Source: Agromyces ramosus (lineage in GTDB: Bacteria; Actinomycetota; Actinomycetes; Actinomycetales; Microbacteriaceae). From it: a stretch of DNA of 64,000 nucleotides. The stretch spans positions 2,046,001 through 2,110,000 of the forward strand of contig NZ_JAUSYY010000001.1 in NCBI RefSeq assembly GCF_030817175.1. Direction: 5' to 3'. The stretch's first letter is position 1. Every line of letters begins with the position of its first letter. Positions 34,942-42,844 of the stretch are shown here, piece by piece. The notes below the pieces were generated by a model, which worked only from the letters and a program-made list of their open reading frames with translations, had not been told where the DNA came from and did not search any database. Made by a program: the position numbers and the translations under genes.

Positions 34942-35685
34942 TCAGTTGGTGGGGATGCTGGCGGGTTCGATGAAGGTCTCGGCGTAGTACCCCGAGATGT
35001 GGTCGTGGATGCGGGTGCGGGCGGTCGGGGCATCCGCTGCCCTGATGGCCTCGACGATGCCGCGGTGCTCGCGCCGGAGGCGGGCGGAGGTCGCGGGCCA
35101 GTCGGTGATCGTGGACAGCCCCGCGAGTGCGTAGCCCTCGATGCCGCTGCGGAGCCCCGCCATGGTCGCGGTGATGACCTGGTTGCCGGATGCCTCGGCG
35201 AGCGCCAGGTGGAAGGCCGCGTCGAGCGCGAGGAACTCCGACGGCGTGAGCTCGGGGGAGTCCATGGCGTCGAGCAGGCGCTCGGCCGCCGACAGGTCGG
35301 CGTGCGGGTCGGCCTCGGCCAGGTCGCCCGCGACGGATGACTCGAGGATCAGCCGCGTGCGCACGATGTCGGCGACGGGGAATCCGCGAGCCGCCACCTG
35401 CAGCCGCATCAGGGCGCTCATGCCGCCGCCCGGCGTGGCGATGATGATGGCGCCCGCGCTCGGACCCGAGCCCGATTGCGTGCGGATGAGCCCGAGCACC
35501 TCGAGCACGCGCAATGCCTCGCGCACGCTGGAGCGGCCGACGCCGAGCTCGGCCGAGAGCGCGCGCTCGCCGGGGAGGCGGTCGCCGGGAGCGAGGGTGC
35601 CGTCGAGCAGGTGCGCTTCGACGTGCTCGAGCACGCTCTGCCAGGCACGGGGAGCTTCGGATGCCGCGGCGCTGCTTGCCGCCAT
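34942..35685 (-). CDS. FadR-subfamily GntR transcriptional regulator (LldR-like)
   Basis: 247 residues. N-terminal winged helix: LAPGDRLPGERALSAELGVG, then SVREALRVLEVLGLIRTQSG. The C-terminal all-helical FCD ligand domain follows, with the metal-binding His/Asp pattern in LALDAAFHLALAEASGN. It is the first gene of an operon with lldD. The promoter holds two perfect copies of TGTGGTCAGACCACA (35711-35725, 35734-35748), matching the TGGT-N3-ACCA operators of this subfamily. Regulation of lldD by lactate or a related hydroxy acid is the most likely role. Confidence 0.9.
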   Translation of the reverse strand: MAASSAAASEAPRAWQSVLEHVEAHLLDGTLAPGDRLPGERALSAELGVGRSSVREALRVLEVLGLIRTQSGSGPSAGAIIIATPGGGMSALMRLQVAARGFPVADIVRTRLILESSVAGDLAEADPHADLSAAERLLDAMDSPELTPSEFLALDAAFHLALAEASGNQVITATMAGLRSGIEGYALAGLSTITDWPATSARLRREHRGIVEAIRAADAPTARTRIHDHISGYYAETFIEPASIPTN

Positions 35686-35710
35686 GTGCTCGCCCTTTCG
35701 CTCGCGCCGA

Positions 35711-35748
35711 TGTGGTCAGACCACAGTATCATGTGTGGTCAGACCACA
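35711..35748. promoter_or_regulatory. Twin FadR-type operators in front of the lldD operon
   Basis: TGTGGTCAGACCACA occurs at 35711-35725 and again at 35734-35748, a 23-bp centre-to-centre distance (about two helical turns). Both are perfect palindromes with the FadR-family core TGGTC-A-GACCA, the second extended by one base pair on each side. They lie 26-63 bp upstream of the FadR start. Confidence 0.85.
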
Positions 35749-35874
35749 CCGTGCTCGGAGTCGCCTTGCCGCGATAACCGCACCGATCGGTTGCTGCAAC
35801 CCCCTGCCGAGATCGAGTGGCGCGACGAAGACTTGGGGAGACGACGCCGCCGGCGTCGAGAGTGGAGCACCCGG

Positions 35875-36147
35875 ATGTCCGACATCAACACCCCCTCGTC
35901 CCGTCAGCACCCCGAGGAGCCGGCGGAGGGACCCGACGACGAGAGCGCCGAGCCCAATCGAACCGCCGACGCCGACTCCGACGCCGACACCGACGACTTC
36001 GCGCCGGACGAGGACATGTCGTCGTACAACATCCAGCCGCCGCCCACGGAGGACTCCGCGGTGCCGGGCGTTCCCGATGCGAGCGATGCGCTCCAAGGGC
36101 AGGAGTCCGACGAACCGGGCGCCAACGCGACCGGGGTGGGTATCTGA
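35875..36147 (+). CDS. Small acidic disordered protein
   Basis: 90 residues from the ATG at 35875, with GTGGAG upstream; the frame is open back to 35476 but only as a shadow. It is rich in Asp, Glu, Pro and Ser (EEPAEGPDDESAEPNRTADA, then DSDADTDDFAPDEDMSSYNI), with no hydrophobic core, signal or membrane segment, so it is predicted to be disordered. Similar short acidic proteins are common in actinobacteria without known function. A perfect CGACGCCG-C-CGGCGTCG inverted repeat (35842-35858) sits just upstream. Convergent with the NYN gene. Confidence 0.65.
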   Translation: MSDINTPSSRQHPEEPAEGPDDESAEPNRTADADSDADTDDFAPDEDMSSYNIQPPPTEDSAVPGVPDASDALQGQESDEPGANATGVGI

Positions 36148-36158
36148 GCCGAGCCGCC

Positions 36159-37205
36159 TCAGTCCTTCTTCGGGCGGATGCGGATGCGGTTGCCGGCCTC
36201 GTCGAGCTCGACGACGCCGGCTCGCGACTTGATGAAGTCGGAGAACGAGCCGAAGCCGAGTCGGCGTTCCTGGAAGCTCGGGTCCATGCGGAGCATCTGG
36301 TTCTTCACCGCGCCGCTCGCCTGCCACTCCTGGTCGTTCTTGACGCGCAGCAGTTCCATGGCCTTCAGCAGCAGGCGGCCCGGGTTGCGCGTACCCGTCG
36401 CCGGGGCGTCATCGGTGTCGTCGCGTGACGCCCCCGGTGGCATGAACACGGCCATCGCAGGCGCGCGTTCCGCCGGCGTCGGCTCGGCCGGCGGCTCGGC
36501 CGCGGCAGCTTCGGCTGGGCTCGCCTCGGCTGCGGCATCCGCGGGCTTGCGCCCCCTAGATGCGCGGCGAGCGCGCGTCGGCGGTGCGGCGGCGGGTTCA
36601 GCGGACGCCGTGGCATCGCTCGTGCCGGCCTCGTCGTCGGCGACCGCGGCGTCCGTCGACAGCAACGCGTCGTAGTCGGCGAACTCGTCGCACGACGCCG
36701 TGAGCGCGCGGCTCGTGCCGCCGGCCACGCCGATGCCGACGACGTAGCGGCCGAGTCGCTTGCACTTCTGGGCGAGCGCGACGTAGTCGGAGTCGCCCGC
36801 GACGATCACGATGTGCGTGAGGTCTTCGATGCGGAACATGTCTTCGACCGCATCGACGGCGAGGCGGATGTCGGCGCCGTTCTTCGTCGCCGAAAGGGGG
36901 AACAGCTGCACGAGGTCGACCGCCCGGTCGATGAGCTGGCCGCGATAGCTCGCGTTGATGGGCGTCGACCAGTCGGCATACGCGCGCGCGATGGCGATCG
37001 TGCCGAACGTCGCGGCGAAGTCGAGCACGGCGTCGATGTCGACCGTGGCCTGGGCGAGCTTCTGCACCGTCTGAGGCGCGGGCGCCTTGCCGCGCGCGGT
37101 GTCCTTGCGGTAGGCGAAGTCGCCGTGCAACTGGTCGTAGCGCGAGATGACGATGTTGTCGAAGTCGAAGTAGAGGGCTACGCGGGGTTCTGCCGAGGCG
37201 GGCAT
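36159..37205 (-). CDS. NYN-domain protein with C-terminal OST-HTH/LOTUS-like domain
   Basis: 348 residues. Residues about 8-175 are an NYN (PIN-like ribonuclease fold) domain: VALYFDFDNIVISRYDQLHG with the first acidic pair, NGADIRLAVDAVEDMF, and IVIVAGDSDYVALAQKCKR with the conserved GDSD. A disordered Ala/Pro/Glu-rich linker (about 180-280) follows. The C-terminus (LRVKNDQEWQASGAVKNQML, then LGFGSFSDFIKSRAGVVELD) resembles the OST-HTH/LOTUS RNA-binding module. It is likely to act on RNA in the cytoplasm as a nuclease or RNA-binding factor. The partner or target is unknown. Confidence 0.85.
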   Translation of the reverse strand: MPASAEPRVALYFDFDNIVISRYDQLHGDFAYRKDTARGKAPAPQTVQKLAQATVDIDAVLDFAATFGTIAIARAYADWSTPINASYRGQLIDRAVDLVQLFPLSATKNGADIRLAVDAVEDMFRIEDLTHIVIVAGDSDYVALAQKCKRLGRYVVGIGVAGGTSRALTASCDEFADYDALLSTDAAVADDEAGTSDATASAEPAAAPPTRARRASRGRKPADAAAEASPAEAAAAEPPAEPTPAERAPAMAVFMPPGASRDDTDDAPATGTRNPGRLLLKAMELLRVKNDQEWQASGAVKNQMLRMDPSFQERRLGFGSFSDFIKSRAGVVELDEAGNRIRIRPKKD

Positions 37206-37290
37206 GTCGACCTTCCGTCGGTTGGCGTCACCTCCGATCGTAGGACGTCAGGATGCGCAACGCATGGGAGGCGGGGCATCCGCCGGTCGT

Positions 37291-38256
37291 TCAGGCGGCG
37301 GCGACCGCGTTGTGCAGCTCGTCGGCGTCGGCCCCGAGGCGGGTGAAGCCGCCGCCGATGTTGGTGAGCAGCACGAAGCAGACGTCGCGCGAGGGCGTGA
37401 TCCAGAACTCGGCTCCGGCCCAGCCGCCGTGGCCGTACGTGTCGCGGGCGAGGAGGCCCTGCGCCGAGTGCCGCAGGTTCCACGTGAAGCCCCAGTCCTG
37501 ACCGCGGCTCTCGCGGTAGGGCTCGAGCTTCGGGAGCCCCGCGGTGAGCGGCCGCAGCATCGCCTCGACCGTCACCGGCGAGACGATCGAGCCGTCGTTG
37601 CGCAGCAGGGCGCTGCCGACGGCGAGCAGGTCCTCGGCGCGTCCGAGGAGCCCGGCGCCCGGATGCCGCAACGACGCGAACTTCTCGTAGTCGAGCCCCT
37701 GCCCGGCCGCATCGACGACCTCGTGGTGGCTCGCCTCGGCGTCGAGGGTGAAGCCGGTCGCGCCGACCCGCTCGCCCACCGCCGCGACCGCCTGCCCCCA
37801 CGGTGTACCGCCCGCATGCTCGATGAGCGCGGCGACGCCCTCGAACGCGATCGTCGAGTACCGTGACACGGTGCCCGCGGCGAAGTCGCGGCCGGGTGCG
37901 ACGAGCAACGACCGCAGTCCTGGAGTGTCCATGGGCGGCTCGATGATGCCCGAGGTGTGGCTCACGAGGTGCCTGAGCCGCACGACGTCGTCGCGGTCGG
38001 CGCCGAACTCGGGTACCGCCCGGGCGAGCGGCGTCTCGGCGGTGAGCCGACCCTGCTCGATGAGCTGCAGCGCGGAGAGGCCCACCATGGGCTTCGTCAC
38101 CGAGAACAGCGGGTAGTGATCGTCGACGGATGCCCCGCCGAACGCGTCGAGGGCCACGACGCCCTCGGCCGTCGCGATGCCGAGCACGGCGGTCGGCAGG
38201 ACGCCCGCGTCGACGTGGCGGCGGACCCAGTCGAAGGCGTGGTCGTAGGCGGGCAT
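37291..38256 (-). CDS. Serine hydrolase of the beta-lactamase class C / EstB family
   Basis: 321 residues from the ATG at 38256 (GAGAGGA upstream); the frame stays open to 39243 as a shadow of the next gene. Active-site motifs: SVTK (Ser52, Lys55), YST near Tyr133 and the HGG stretch in TYGHGGWAGAEFWITPSRD. There is no signal peptide, so it is probably a cytoplasmic esterase or peptidase rather than a secreted beta-lactamase. It follows the hydroxyacid dehydrogenase on the same strand with a 44-bp gap, probably in one operon. Confidence 0.88.
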   Translation of the reverse strand: MPAYDHAFDWVRRHVDAGVLPTAVLGIATAEGVVALDAFGGASVDDHYPLFSVTKPMVGLSALQLIEQGRLTAETPLARAVPEFGADRDDVVRLRHLVSHTSGIIEPPMDTPGLRSLLVAPGRDFAAGTVSRYSTIAFEGVAALIEHAGGTPWGQAVAAVGERVGATGFTLDAEASHHEVVDAAGQGLDYEKFASLRHPGAGLLGRAEDLLAVGSALLRNDGSIVSPVTVEAMLRPLTAGLPKLEPYRESRGQDWGFTWNLRHSAQGLLARDTYGHGGWAGAEFWITPSRDVCFVLLTNIGGGFTRLGADADELHNAVAAA

Positions 38257-38300
38257 GCTGTCCTCTCGATGGTGTGCGGGGTGGGGCGCGTCGGAACCGC

Positions 38301-39236
38301 TCAGCTGCGGAGCACGACGTTGAGCGGTTCCTCGCCGCGGAGCATCCGCTCGATCTGCGTTCGCAGCAGCCGCGCCATGCGGGGCATCATCGCGGTCGAC
38401 GCGCCGCCGACGTGCGGCGAGATGAGCACGTGCGGCAGGGCGAACAGCGGATGCCCGCTGGGGAGCGGCTCGGGGTCGGTGACGTCGAGGGCGAAGCGCA
38501 GACGTCCGCGGGTGGCGTGGTCGAGGATCGCGTCGGTGTCGGCGACGCGGCCCCTCGCGATGTTCACGAGGAGGGCGCCGTCGGGCATCGCGCTGAGGAA
38601 CGCATCGTCGACGAGGCCCGTCGTCGCGTCGCTGAGCGGCACGCCGACGATCACGATGTCGGCGGTCGGCAGCAGCTCGGGCAGCTCGTCGATGCCGTGG
38701 ACGTGGCCGGTCTCGTCGTCGCGCGCCCGCGAAGCGACGCGCACGAGCTGGACCTCGAACGGCGCGAGCCGCGCCTCGATCGCACGGCCGACCCCGCCGT
38801 AGCCGAGCAGCAGCACCCGCCGGTCGGCGAGGCTCTCGTGTCGCGCGGGCGCCCATCGGCCCTCGGCGGCGGCGCGCACGAAGTCGGGGATGCCGCGCTG
38901 CGCGGCGAGCACGAGCGCGAGGGTGAGCTCGGCGGTGGAGGTCTCGTGCACGCTCGCGGCGTTCGCGAAGACATGCCCGGGCGGGAGGGCCGCGGGGACG
39001 TCGTCGTAGCCGATCGACTGCGACTGCACGAGCCGGGTCGTGACGGCCGCGAGCGCTCCGAGTCGGGCCGAGGCGCCCATGTACGGCGGCACGACGAGGT
39101 CGAGGTGCGCTGCGGGCGGCGGCGACTCGAAGTCCCACACGACGACCTCGGCACCCGCGGGAACAGGGCCGAGCGCATCGAGTGCGTCGCGCAGCGTGGC
39201 GCCGGGCACGGAGACGAGCAATGGGGCATCCGTCAT
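38301..39236 (-). CDS. D-isomer-specific 2-hydroxyacid dehydrogenase
   Basis: 311 residues; GGAAGGAT lies upstream of the ATG. The NAD-binding Rossmann core is present: RRVLLLGYGGVGRAIEARLA, then DIVIVGVPLSDATTGLVDDA and MPDGALLVNIARGRVADTDA, with the catalytic His in LISPHVGGAS. The family reduces 2-oxoacids to D-2-hydroxyacids (or the reverse). The N-terminal substrate domain is short and divergent, so the substrate is not clear. It is upstream of the serine hydrolase in the same direction. Confidence 0.9.
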   Translation of the reverse strand: MTDAPLLVSVPGATLRDALDALGPVPAGAEVVVWDFESPPPAAHLDLVVPPYMGASARLGALAAVTTRLVQSQSIGYDDVPAALPPGHVFANAASVHETSTAELTLALVLAAQRGIPDFVRAAAEGRWAPARHESLADRRVLLLGYGGVGRAIEARLAPFEVQLVRVASRARDDETGHVHGIDELPELLPTADIVIVGVPLSDATTGLVDDAFLSAMPDGALLVNIARGRVADTDAILDHATRGRLRFALDVTDPEPLPSGHPLFALPHVLISPHVGGASTAMMPRMARLLRTQIERMLRGEEPLNVVLRS

Positions 39237-39415
39237 GGGTCAATCCTTCCAGAGCGGATGCCGCACGGCCGGCCGTCGGGTCGGCGCGCGACGCTGCGCG
39301 TCACAGCAGCTGCTCCACCTGCCCGCGGCATCCGTGCCGCTGCCGGTGCCCGCCTGAGCCTCGAGTCACGGTGCCCCGACGTCGCCCCACCGGTTCGCAG
39401 CCCACGGCCGTCTCG
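39237..39415. other. Intergenic region, no gene seen
   Basis: About 180 bp between the end of the amino-acid ATPase gene (39416, minus strand) and the start of the hydroxyacid dehydrogenase (39236, minus strand). Short palindromes such as CGGCCGGCCG and AGCAGCTGCT occur, but no clear terminator stem. It must hold the end of the ABC operon and the promoter of the dehydrogenase gene. Confidence 0.4.
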
Positions 39416-40213
39416 TCACAGCACCTTCGACAGGAACTGACGGGTTCGCTCCTGCCGCGGTGCCGTGAAGACCTGCTCGGGATCGCCCGACTCGATGATC
39501 CGGCCGCCGTCCATCACGATCACCCGGTCGGCGACTTCCCGCGTGAACCCCATCTCGTGGCTCACGACGATCATCGTCATGCCGGCAGCCGCCAGGTCGC
39601 GCATCACCGCGAGGACCTCACCGACCATCTCGGGGTCGAGCGCGCTCGTCGGCTCGTCGAAGAGCATCAACGCGGGGCGCATCGCGAGTGCGCGGGCGAT
39701 CGCCACGCGCTGCTGCTGGCCACCCGACAGTGAGCGAGGGCGTACGTGCGCCTTCTCGGCGAGGCCGACGCGAGCGAGCAGCTCGTTCGCGTAGGCGACG
39801 GCGGCCGCCTTCGGCTCGTGCTTGACGTGCACGGGCGCGTGCCAGATGTTCTCGAGCACGGTCATGTTCGGGAACAGGTTGAAGTGCTGGAAGACGAATC
39901 CGATCTCGGCGCGCTGCTGCGCGAGCTCGCGCACGGATCGCTCGACAAGTCGGCCGCGCTGGTTCGTGCGCTGGCCGATGCGTTCGCCGCGCACCGCGAT
40001 CTCGCCCGCGTCGATCGCCTCGAGTCGGTTCAGGGTTCGCAGGAACGTCGTCTTGCCGGCACCGGATGGTCCGACGAGCACGACGACCTCCCCGCGTGCG
40101 ACCTCGAGGTCGACGCCGGTCAGGATGTGCTTGTCGCCGAAGGACTTGTGCACGCCGACGGCACGCACGATGGGCTCGACGTCGATCGCGTTGGGTGCGG
40201 TGTACAGGGTCAT
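39416..40213 (-). CDS. Polar amino-acid ABC transporter ATP-binding protein
   Basis: 265 residues of the GlnQ/HisP type: Walker [10 protein letters not shown], the Q-loop region [20 protein letters not shown], signature LSGGQQQR, Walker [21 protein letters not shown] and the switch [16 protein letters not shown]. It powers the permease and binding protein encoded just upstream. The stretch [20 protein letters not shown] near residue 70 is slightly longer than usual. Last gene of the minus-strand transport operon. Confidence 0.94.
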   Translation of the reverse strand: MTLYTAPNAIDVEPIVRAVGVHKSFGDKHILTGVDLEVARGEVVVLVGPSGAGKTTFLRTLNRLEAIDAGEIAVRGERIGQRTNQRGRLVERSVRELAQQRAEIGFVFQHFNLFPNMTVLENIWHAPVHVKHEPKAAAVAYANELLARVGLAEKAHVRPRSLSGGQQQRVAIARALAMRPALMLFDEPTSALDPEMVGEVLAVMRDLAAAGMTMIVVSHEMGFTREVADRVIVMDGGRIIESGDPEQVFTAPRQERTRQFLSKVL

Positions 40214-40223
40214 TGCTCGCTCC

Positions 40224-41030
40224 TCACGCGGCGTCGACGGGCTGGAGGACCGGGGCGGCCACGACAGCGGCTCTCCGGCTGCGGAGTCCGAAGAGCCGCT
40301 TCAGCACGGGTTCCGCTCGGGGGAGGCCGGCTTGGGCGTTGAGCATGTTCTCGATTCCGGTCTGCGCCAATGTCCACACGGTCGTGAGGAGCAGGTAGTA
40401 GAGCGCGACGACGATGTAGATCTCGAACACCTTGAACGTCGAAGCGCTCATGGTGCTGCCGATCTGGAACATCTCTGCCACGCCGATGATCGACAGGATC
40501 GAGGTGCTCTTCATGAGGCCGTTGAAGGAGTTGCCGAGCGGCGGCACCATCACGCGGATCGCCTGCGGCACGATGATGCGGCGCATCGCGCCGAGCGGGG
40601 TCATCCCGAGTGAGAGCGCGGCCTCGTTCTGCCCACGGTCGACCGATTCGAGACCCGAGCGGACGATCTCGGAGATGTACGCGCTCTCGTTCAGCATCAG
40701 CCCGACGATCGCCGCCTGCACGGCACCCTTGATGAGCGCGCCGAAGAGGTCGACGTCCTCGAAGCGGAACAGCCCGGCGGCGGCGAATCCGGTGTAGATG
40801 ATCACGAGCTGCACGAGGAGCGGCGTGCCGCGGATCACCCAGATGTACAGGCTCGCGAAGATGCGCAACGGCAGGAACCGACTGCGGCCCATGAGGGCGA
40901 TGAGCAGGCCGAGCACGAGAGCGAGCGCCATCGCCACCACCGAGACGATGACGGTCAGCGCGAGTCCGTTGAGGAACTGCGGACTCGGCGTGAGCAGGCT
41001 CTGCCAGAAGTACGTCCAGTCGAACGCCAT
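40224..41030 (-). CDS. Polar amino-acid ABC transporter permease
   Basis: 268 residues from the ATG at 41030 with GAAGGAG upstream; the frame extends to 41177 but only as a shadow. HisM/HisQ-type core with about five to six membrane helices, starting [20 protein letters not shown], and the EAA loop [20 protein letters not shown] followed by [12 protein letters not shown]. Only one permease gene is present, so it should act as a homodimer. A C-terminal extension of about 50 residues ([20 protein letters not shown]) reaches beyond the usual end. Confidence 0.92.
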   Translation of the reverse strand: MAFDWTYFWQSLLTPSPQFLNGLALTVIVSVVAMALALVLGLLIALMGRSRFLPLRIFASLYIWVIRGTPLLVQLVIIYTGFAAAGLFRFEDVDLFGALIKGAVQAAIVGLMLNESAYISEIVRSGLESVDRGQNEAALSLGMTPLGAMRRIIVPQAIRVMVPPLGNSFNGLMKSTSILSIIGVAEMFQIGSTMSASTFKVFEIYIVVALYYLLLTTVWTLAQTGIENMLNAQAGLPRAEPVLKRLFGLRSRRAAVVAAPVLQPVDAA

Positions 41031-41070
41031 GGGGGCTCCTTCGGAGGTCAGCGTGCGGATTCCGGAACGG

Positions 41071-41931
41071 CTATGCGCCCGCGGTGATGTCGGCGCTCTG
41101 CACGCCCCACTGCTCGAGGATCTCGTGGTAACGGCCGTCGTCGAGCAGCACCTGGAACGCCTCGTCGAGCGCCTCATTGAGGGCGGCGTTGTTCTTCAGC
41201 GTCGCCGCGCCGATCTCGATCTTGCCGAACGGCTCTCCGGTCATCTCGAAGTCTCCGTCGGACTCGCGGTGGTAGAAGTCGACGATCTCCGAGGTGTCGA
41301 TGAAGGCGTCGGCCTGGCCGGCGAGCACCTGCTGGATCGCGTGCGTGCCTTCGTCCACGAGCGTGATCTCGATCGGCGCCTCGCCGGAATCGGCGCACTC
41401 CTTCGATCGGTTCTCGGCCTCGACGGCACCGGTTGCACCGGTGATGGCGACGACCTTGGTGCCGCAGAGCGACTCGTCGAACCCACTGACGTCCTTCGGG
41501 TTCGCCTTGGCCACGCCGACCGCTGTTCCGGAGTACAGGTACGGGACGAAGTTCGCGATCTCCTCGCGCTCCGGCTTGATGTAGAGCGAGCCCATGATCA
41601 CATCGCACTGTTGTGCCTGCAGTGCCGGGATGAGGCCGGCGAACGCGTACTCGGAGAGCTTGAGCTCCAGGTCTAGCTCGCTGGCCAGCGCATCCGCGAT
41701 GTCGATCTCGACGCCCGTCAGCTCGTTGTTCTCGTCGTAGAAGATGTTCGGCGGTGAATCACCGGTGCAGATCGTCAGGGCGCCGGGGGAGACGAGCTCG
41801 ATCGAGTCCGCCGACGAATCGGTCGATCCCGTTCCGGACGCACCGGACCCTGCGCATGCGGCGAGGGAGAGGGCGACGGCAAGGGTCGCGGTGATGCCGG
41901 CGGAACGGCGGAGAAAGAACGAATCGGCCAC
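41071..41931 (-). CDS. Polar amino-acid ABC transporter substrate-binding lipoprotein
   Basis: 286 residues from a GTG at 41931 with AGGAG upstream; the open frame reaches 41997 but without family features. The signal ends LSLAACAGSG, with the lipidated Cys at residue 26. Family-3 solute-binding pattern: LTICTGDSPPNIFYDENNEL, TGVEIDIADALASELDLELK and DVIMGSLYIKPEREEIANFV. It is the first gene of the operon. The ligand is unknown, but the neighbouring gamma-glutamyltransferase suggests a gamma-glutamyl or glutathione-like compound. The promoter carries the 27-bp inverted repeat. Confidence 0.92.
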   Translation of the reverse strand: MADSFFLRRSAGITATLAVALSLAACAGSGASGTGSTDSSADSIELVSPGALTICTGDSPPNIFYDENNELTGVEIDIADALASELDLELKLSEYAFAGLIPALQAQQCDVIMGSLYIKPEREEIANFVPYLYSGTAVGVAKANPKDVSGFDESLCGTKVVAITGATGAVEAENRSKECADSGEAPIEITLVDEGTHAIQQVLAGQADAFIDTSEIVDFYHRESDGDFEMTGEPFGKIEIGAATLKNNAALNEALDEAFQVLLDDGRYHEILEQWGVQSADITAGA

Positions 41932-41977
41932 GATCACTCCTGAAGTTGTGGGGGTCACTACGCTGTGCTCGGAGAGT

Positions 41978-42004
41978 TTGACAGCTGGTAGGACCAACTG
42001 TCAA
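41978..42004. promoter_or_regulatory. 27-bp GntR/FadR-type operator in divergent promoter
   Basis: An inverted repeat: TTGACAG at both ends in opposite orientation (TTGACAG...CTGTCAA) and the core TGGT-AGG-ACCA, which matches the FadR-subfamily operator type. It lies between the binding-protein gene (minus) and the GntR gene (plus), well placed to control both directions. Confidence 0.78.
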
Positions 42005-42076
42005 TCTGTTCATTGGGGTTCCGTCGCCGTCACGTGACAGGCACTCCCGCTCAGGCATCCAACGAAGGAGCGCGAC

Positions 42077-42844
42077 ATGGAATGGGCATCGCTGCGGAGA
42101 TCGGAATCGCTCTCCGTGCCCGATCGACTCTCCGTCGACCTCGAACGACTGATCATCGACGGCCAGCTCAAGCCCGGTGACCGGCTGCCGCCCGAGCGGG
42201 AGCTCGGTGAGCTCCTCGGGGTCTCTCGGGTGTCGATTCGCCAGGCGCTCCACGAACTCGAGAGCAGAGGCCTCATCGACCGCCGTCCCGGACGGGGCAC
42301 GATCGTCGTCTCCGCCGCATCCCGCGGGGGTCACGCCGGTGACGCACTCTCCGCGCTCCTCGACGCGACGGCTGCCGGCAACACCGAGCTCTCACGCATC
42401 ATGGAGTTACGCGCGGTGATCGAGCCGCCCATCGCGGCGCTCGCCGCGACCCGGGTCACCTCCCGCGACATCGCACAGCTCCGTGCGCTCGTCGAGGAGA
42501 TGGAGGTCGAGACCGATCTCGAGCGGTACGCCGTGCTCGATCGCGCCTTCCACCAGACGATCTCCCAGTACACGCACAACCCCTTGCTCGCCCAACTCAC
42601 CGAACTCATCGCATCCGAGATCGCGCCGAGCCGGCGACGGGCCCTGCAGACCCCCGAGCGACGCATCGCATCGAGTGCCGCGCACCGCCGCATCTTCGAG
42701 GCGATCGCAGCACACGACGGGCCGAAGGCGGAACTGGAGGCGCGAGCACACGTCGAGTCCGTCCTCTTGTCGGCATTGCGCGCGTCATCTGCGGACCCCG
42801 AGATCGCCGCATCCTCCGCGGCGACCGAGTCGACGCCCGCATGA
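42077..42844 (+). CDS. FadR-subfamily GntR transcriptional regulator
   Basis: 255 residues; GAAGGAG lies before the ATG. N-terminal winged helix (LKPGDRLPPERELGELLGVS, then VSIRQALHELESRGLIDRRP) and a C-terminal FCD domain (SRIMELRAVIEPPIAALAAT, then LDRAFHQTISQYTHNPLLAQ). It is divergent from the amino-acid ABC operon with a 27-bp operator between, and overlaps the gamma-glutamyltransferase start by 4 bp (ATGA). So one regulator, linked by translation, should control uptake and use of the same compound. Confidence 0.92.
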   Translation: MEWASLRRSESLSVPDRLSVDLERLIIDGQLKPGDRLPPERELGELLGVSRVSIRQALHELESRGLIDRRPGRGTIVVSAASRGGHAGDALSALLDATAAGNTELSRIMELRAVIEPPIAALAATRVTSRDIAQLRALVEEMEVETDLERYAVLDRAFHQTISQYTHNPLLAQLTELIASEIAPSRRRALQTPERRIASSAAHRRIFEAIAAHDGPKAELEARAHVESVLLSALRASSADPEIAASSAATESTPA

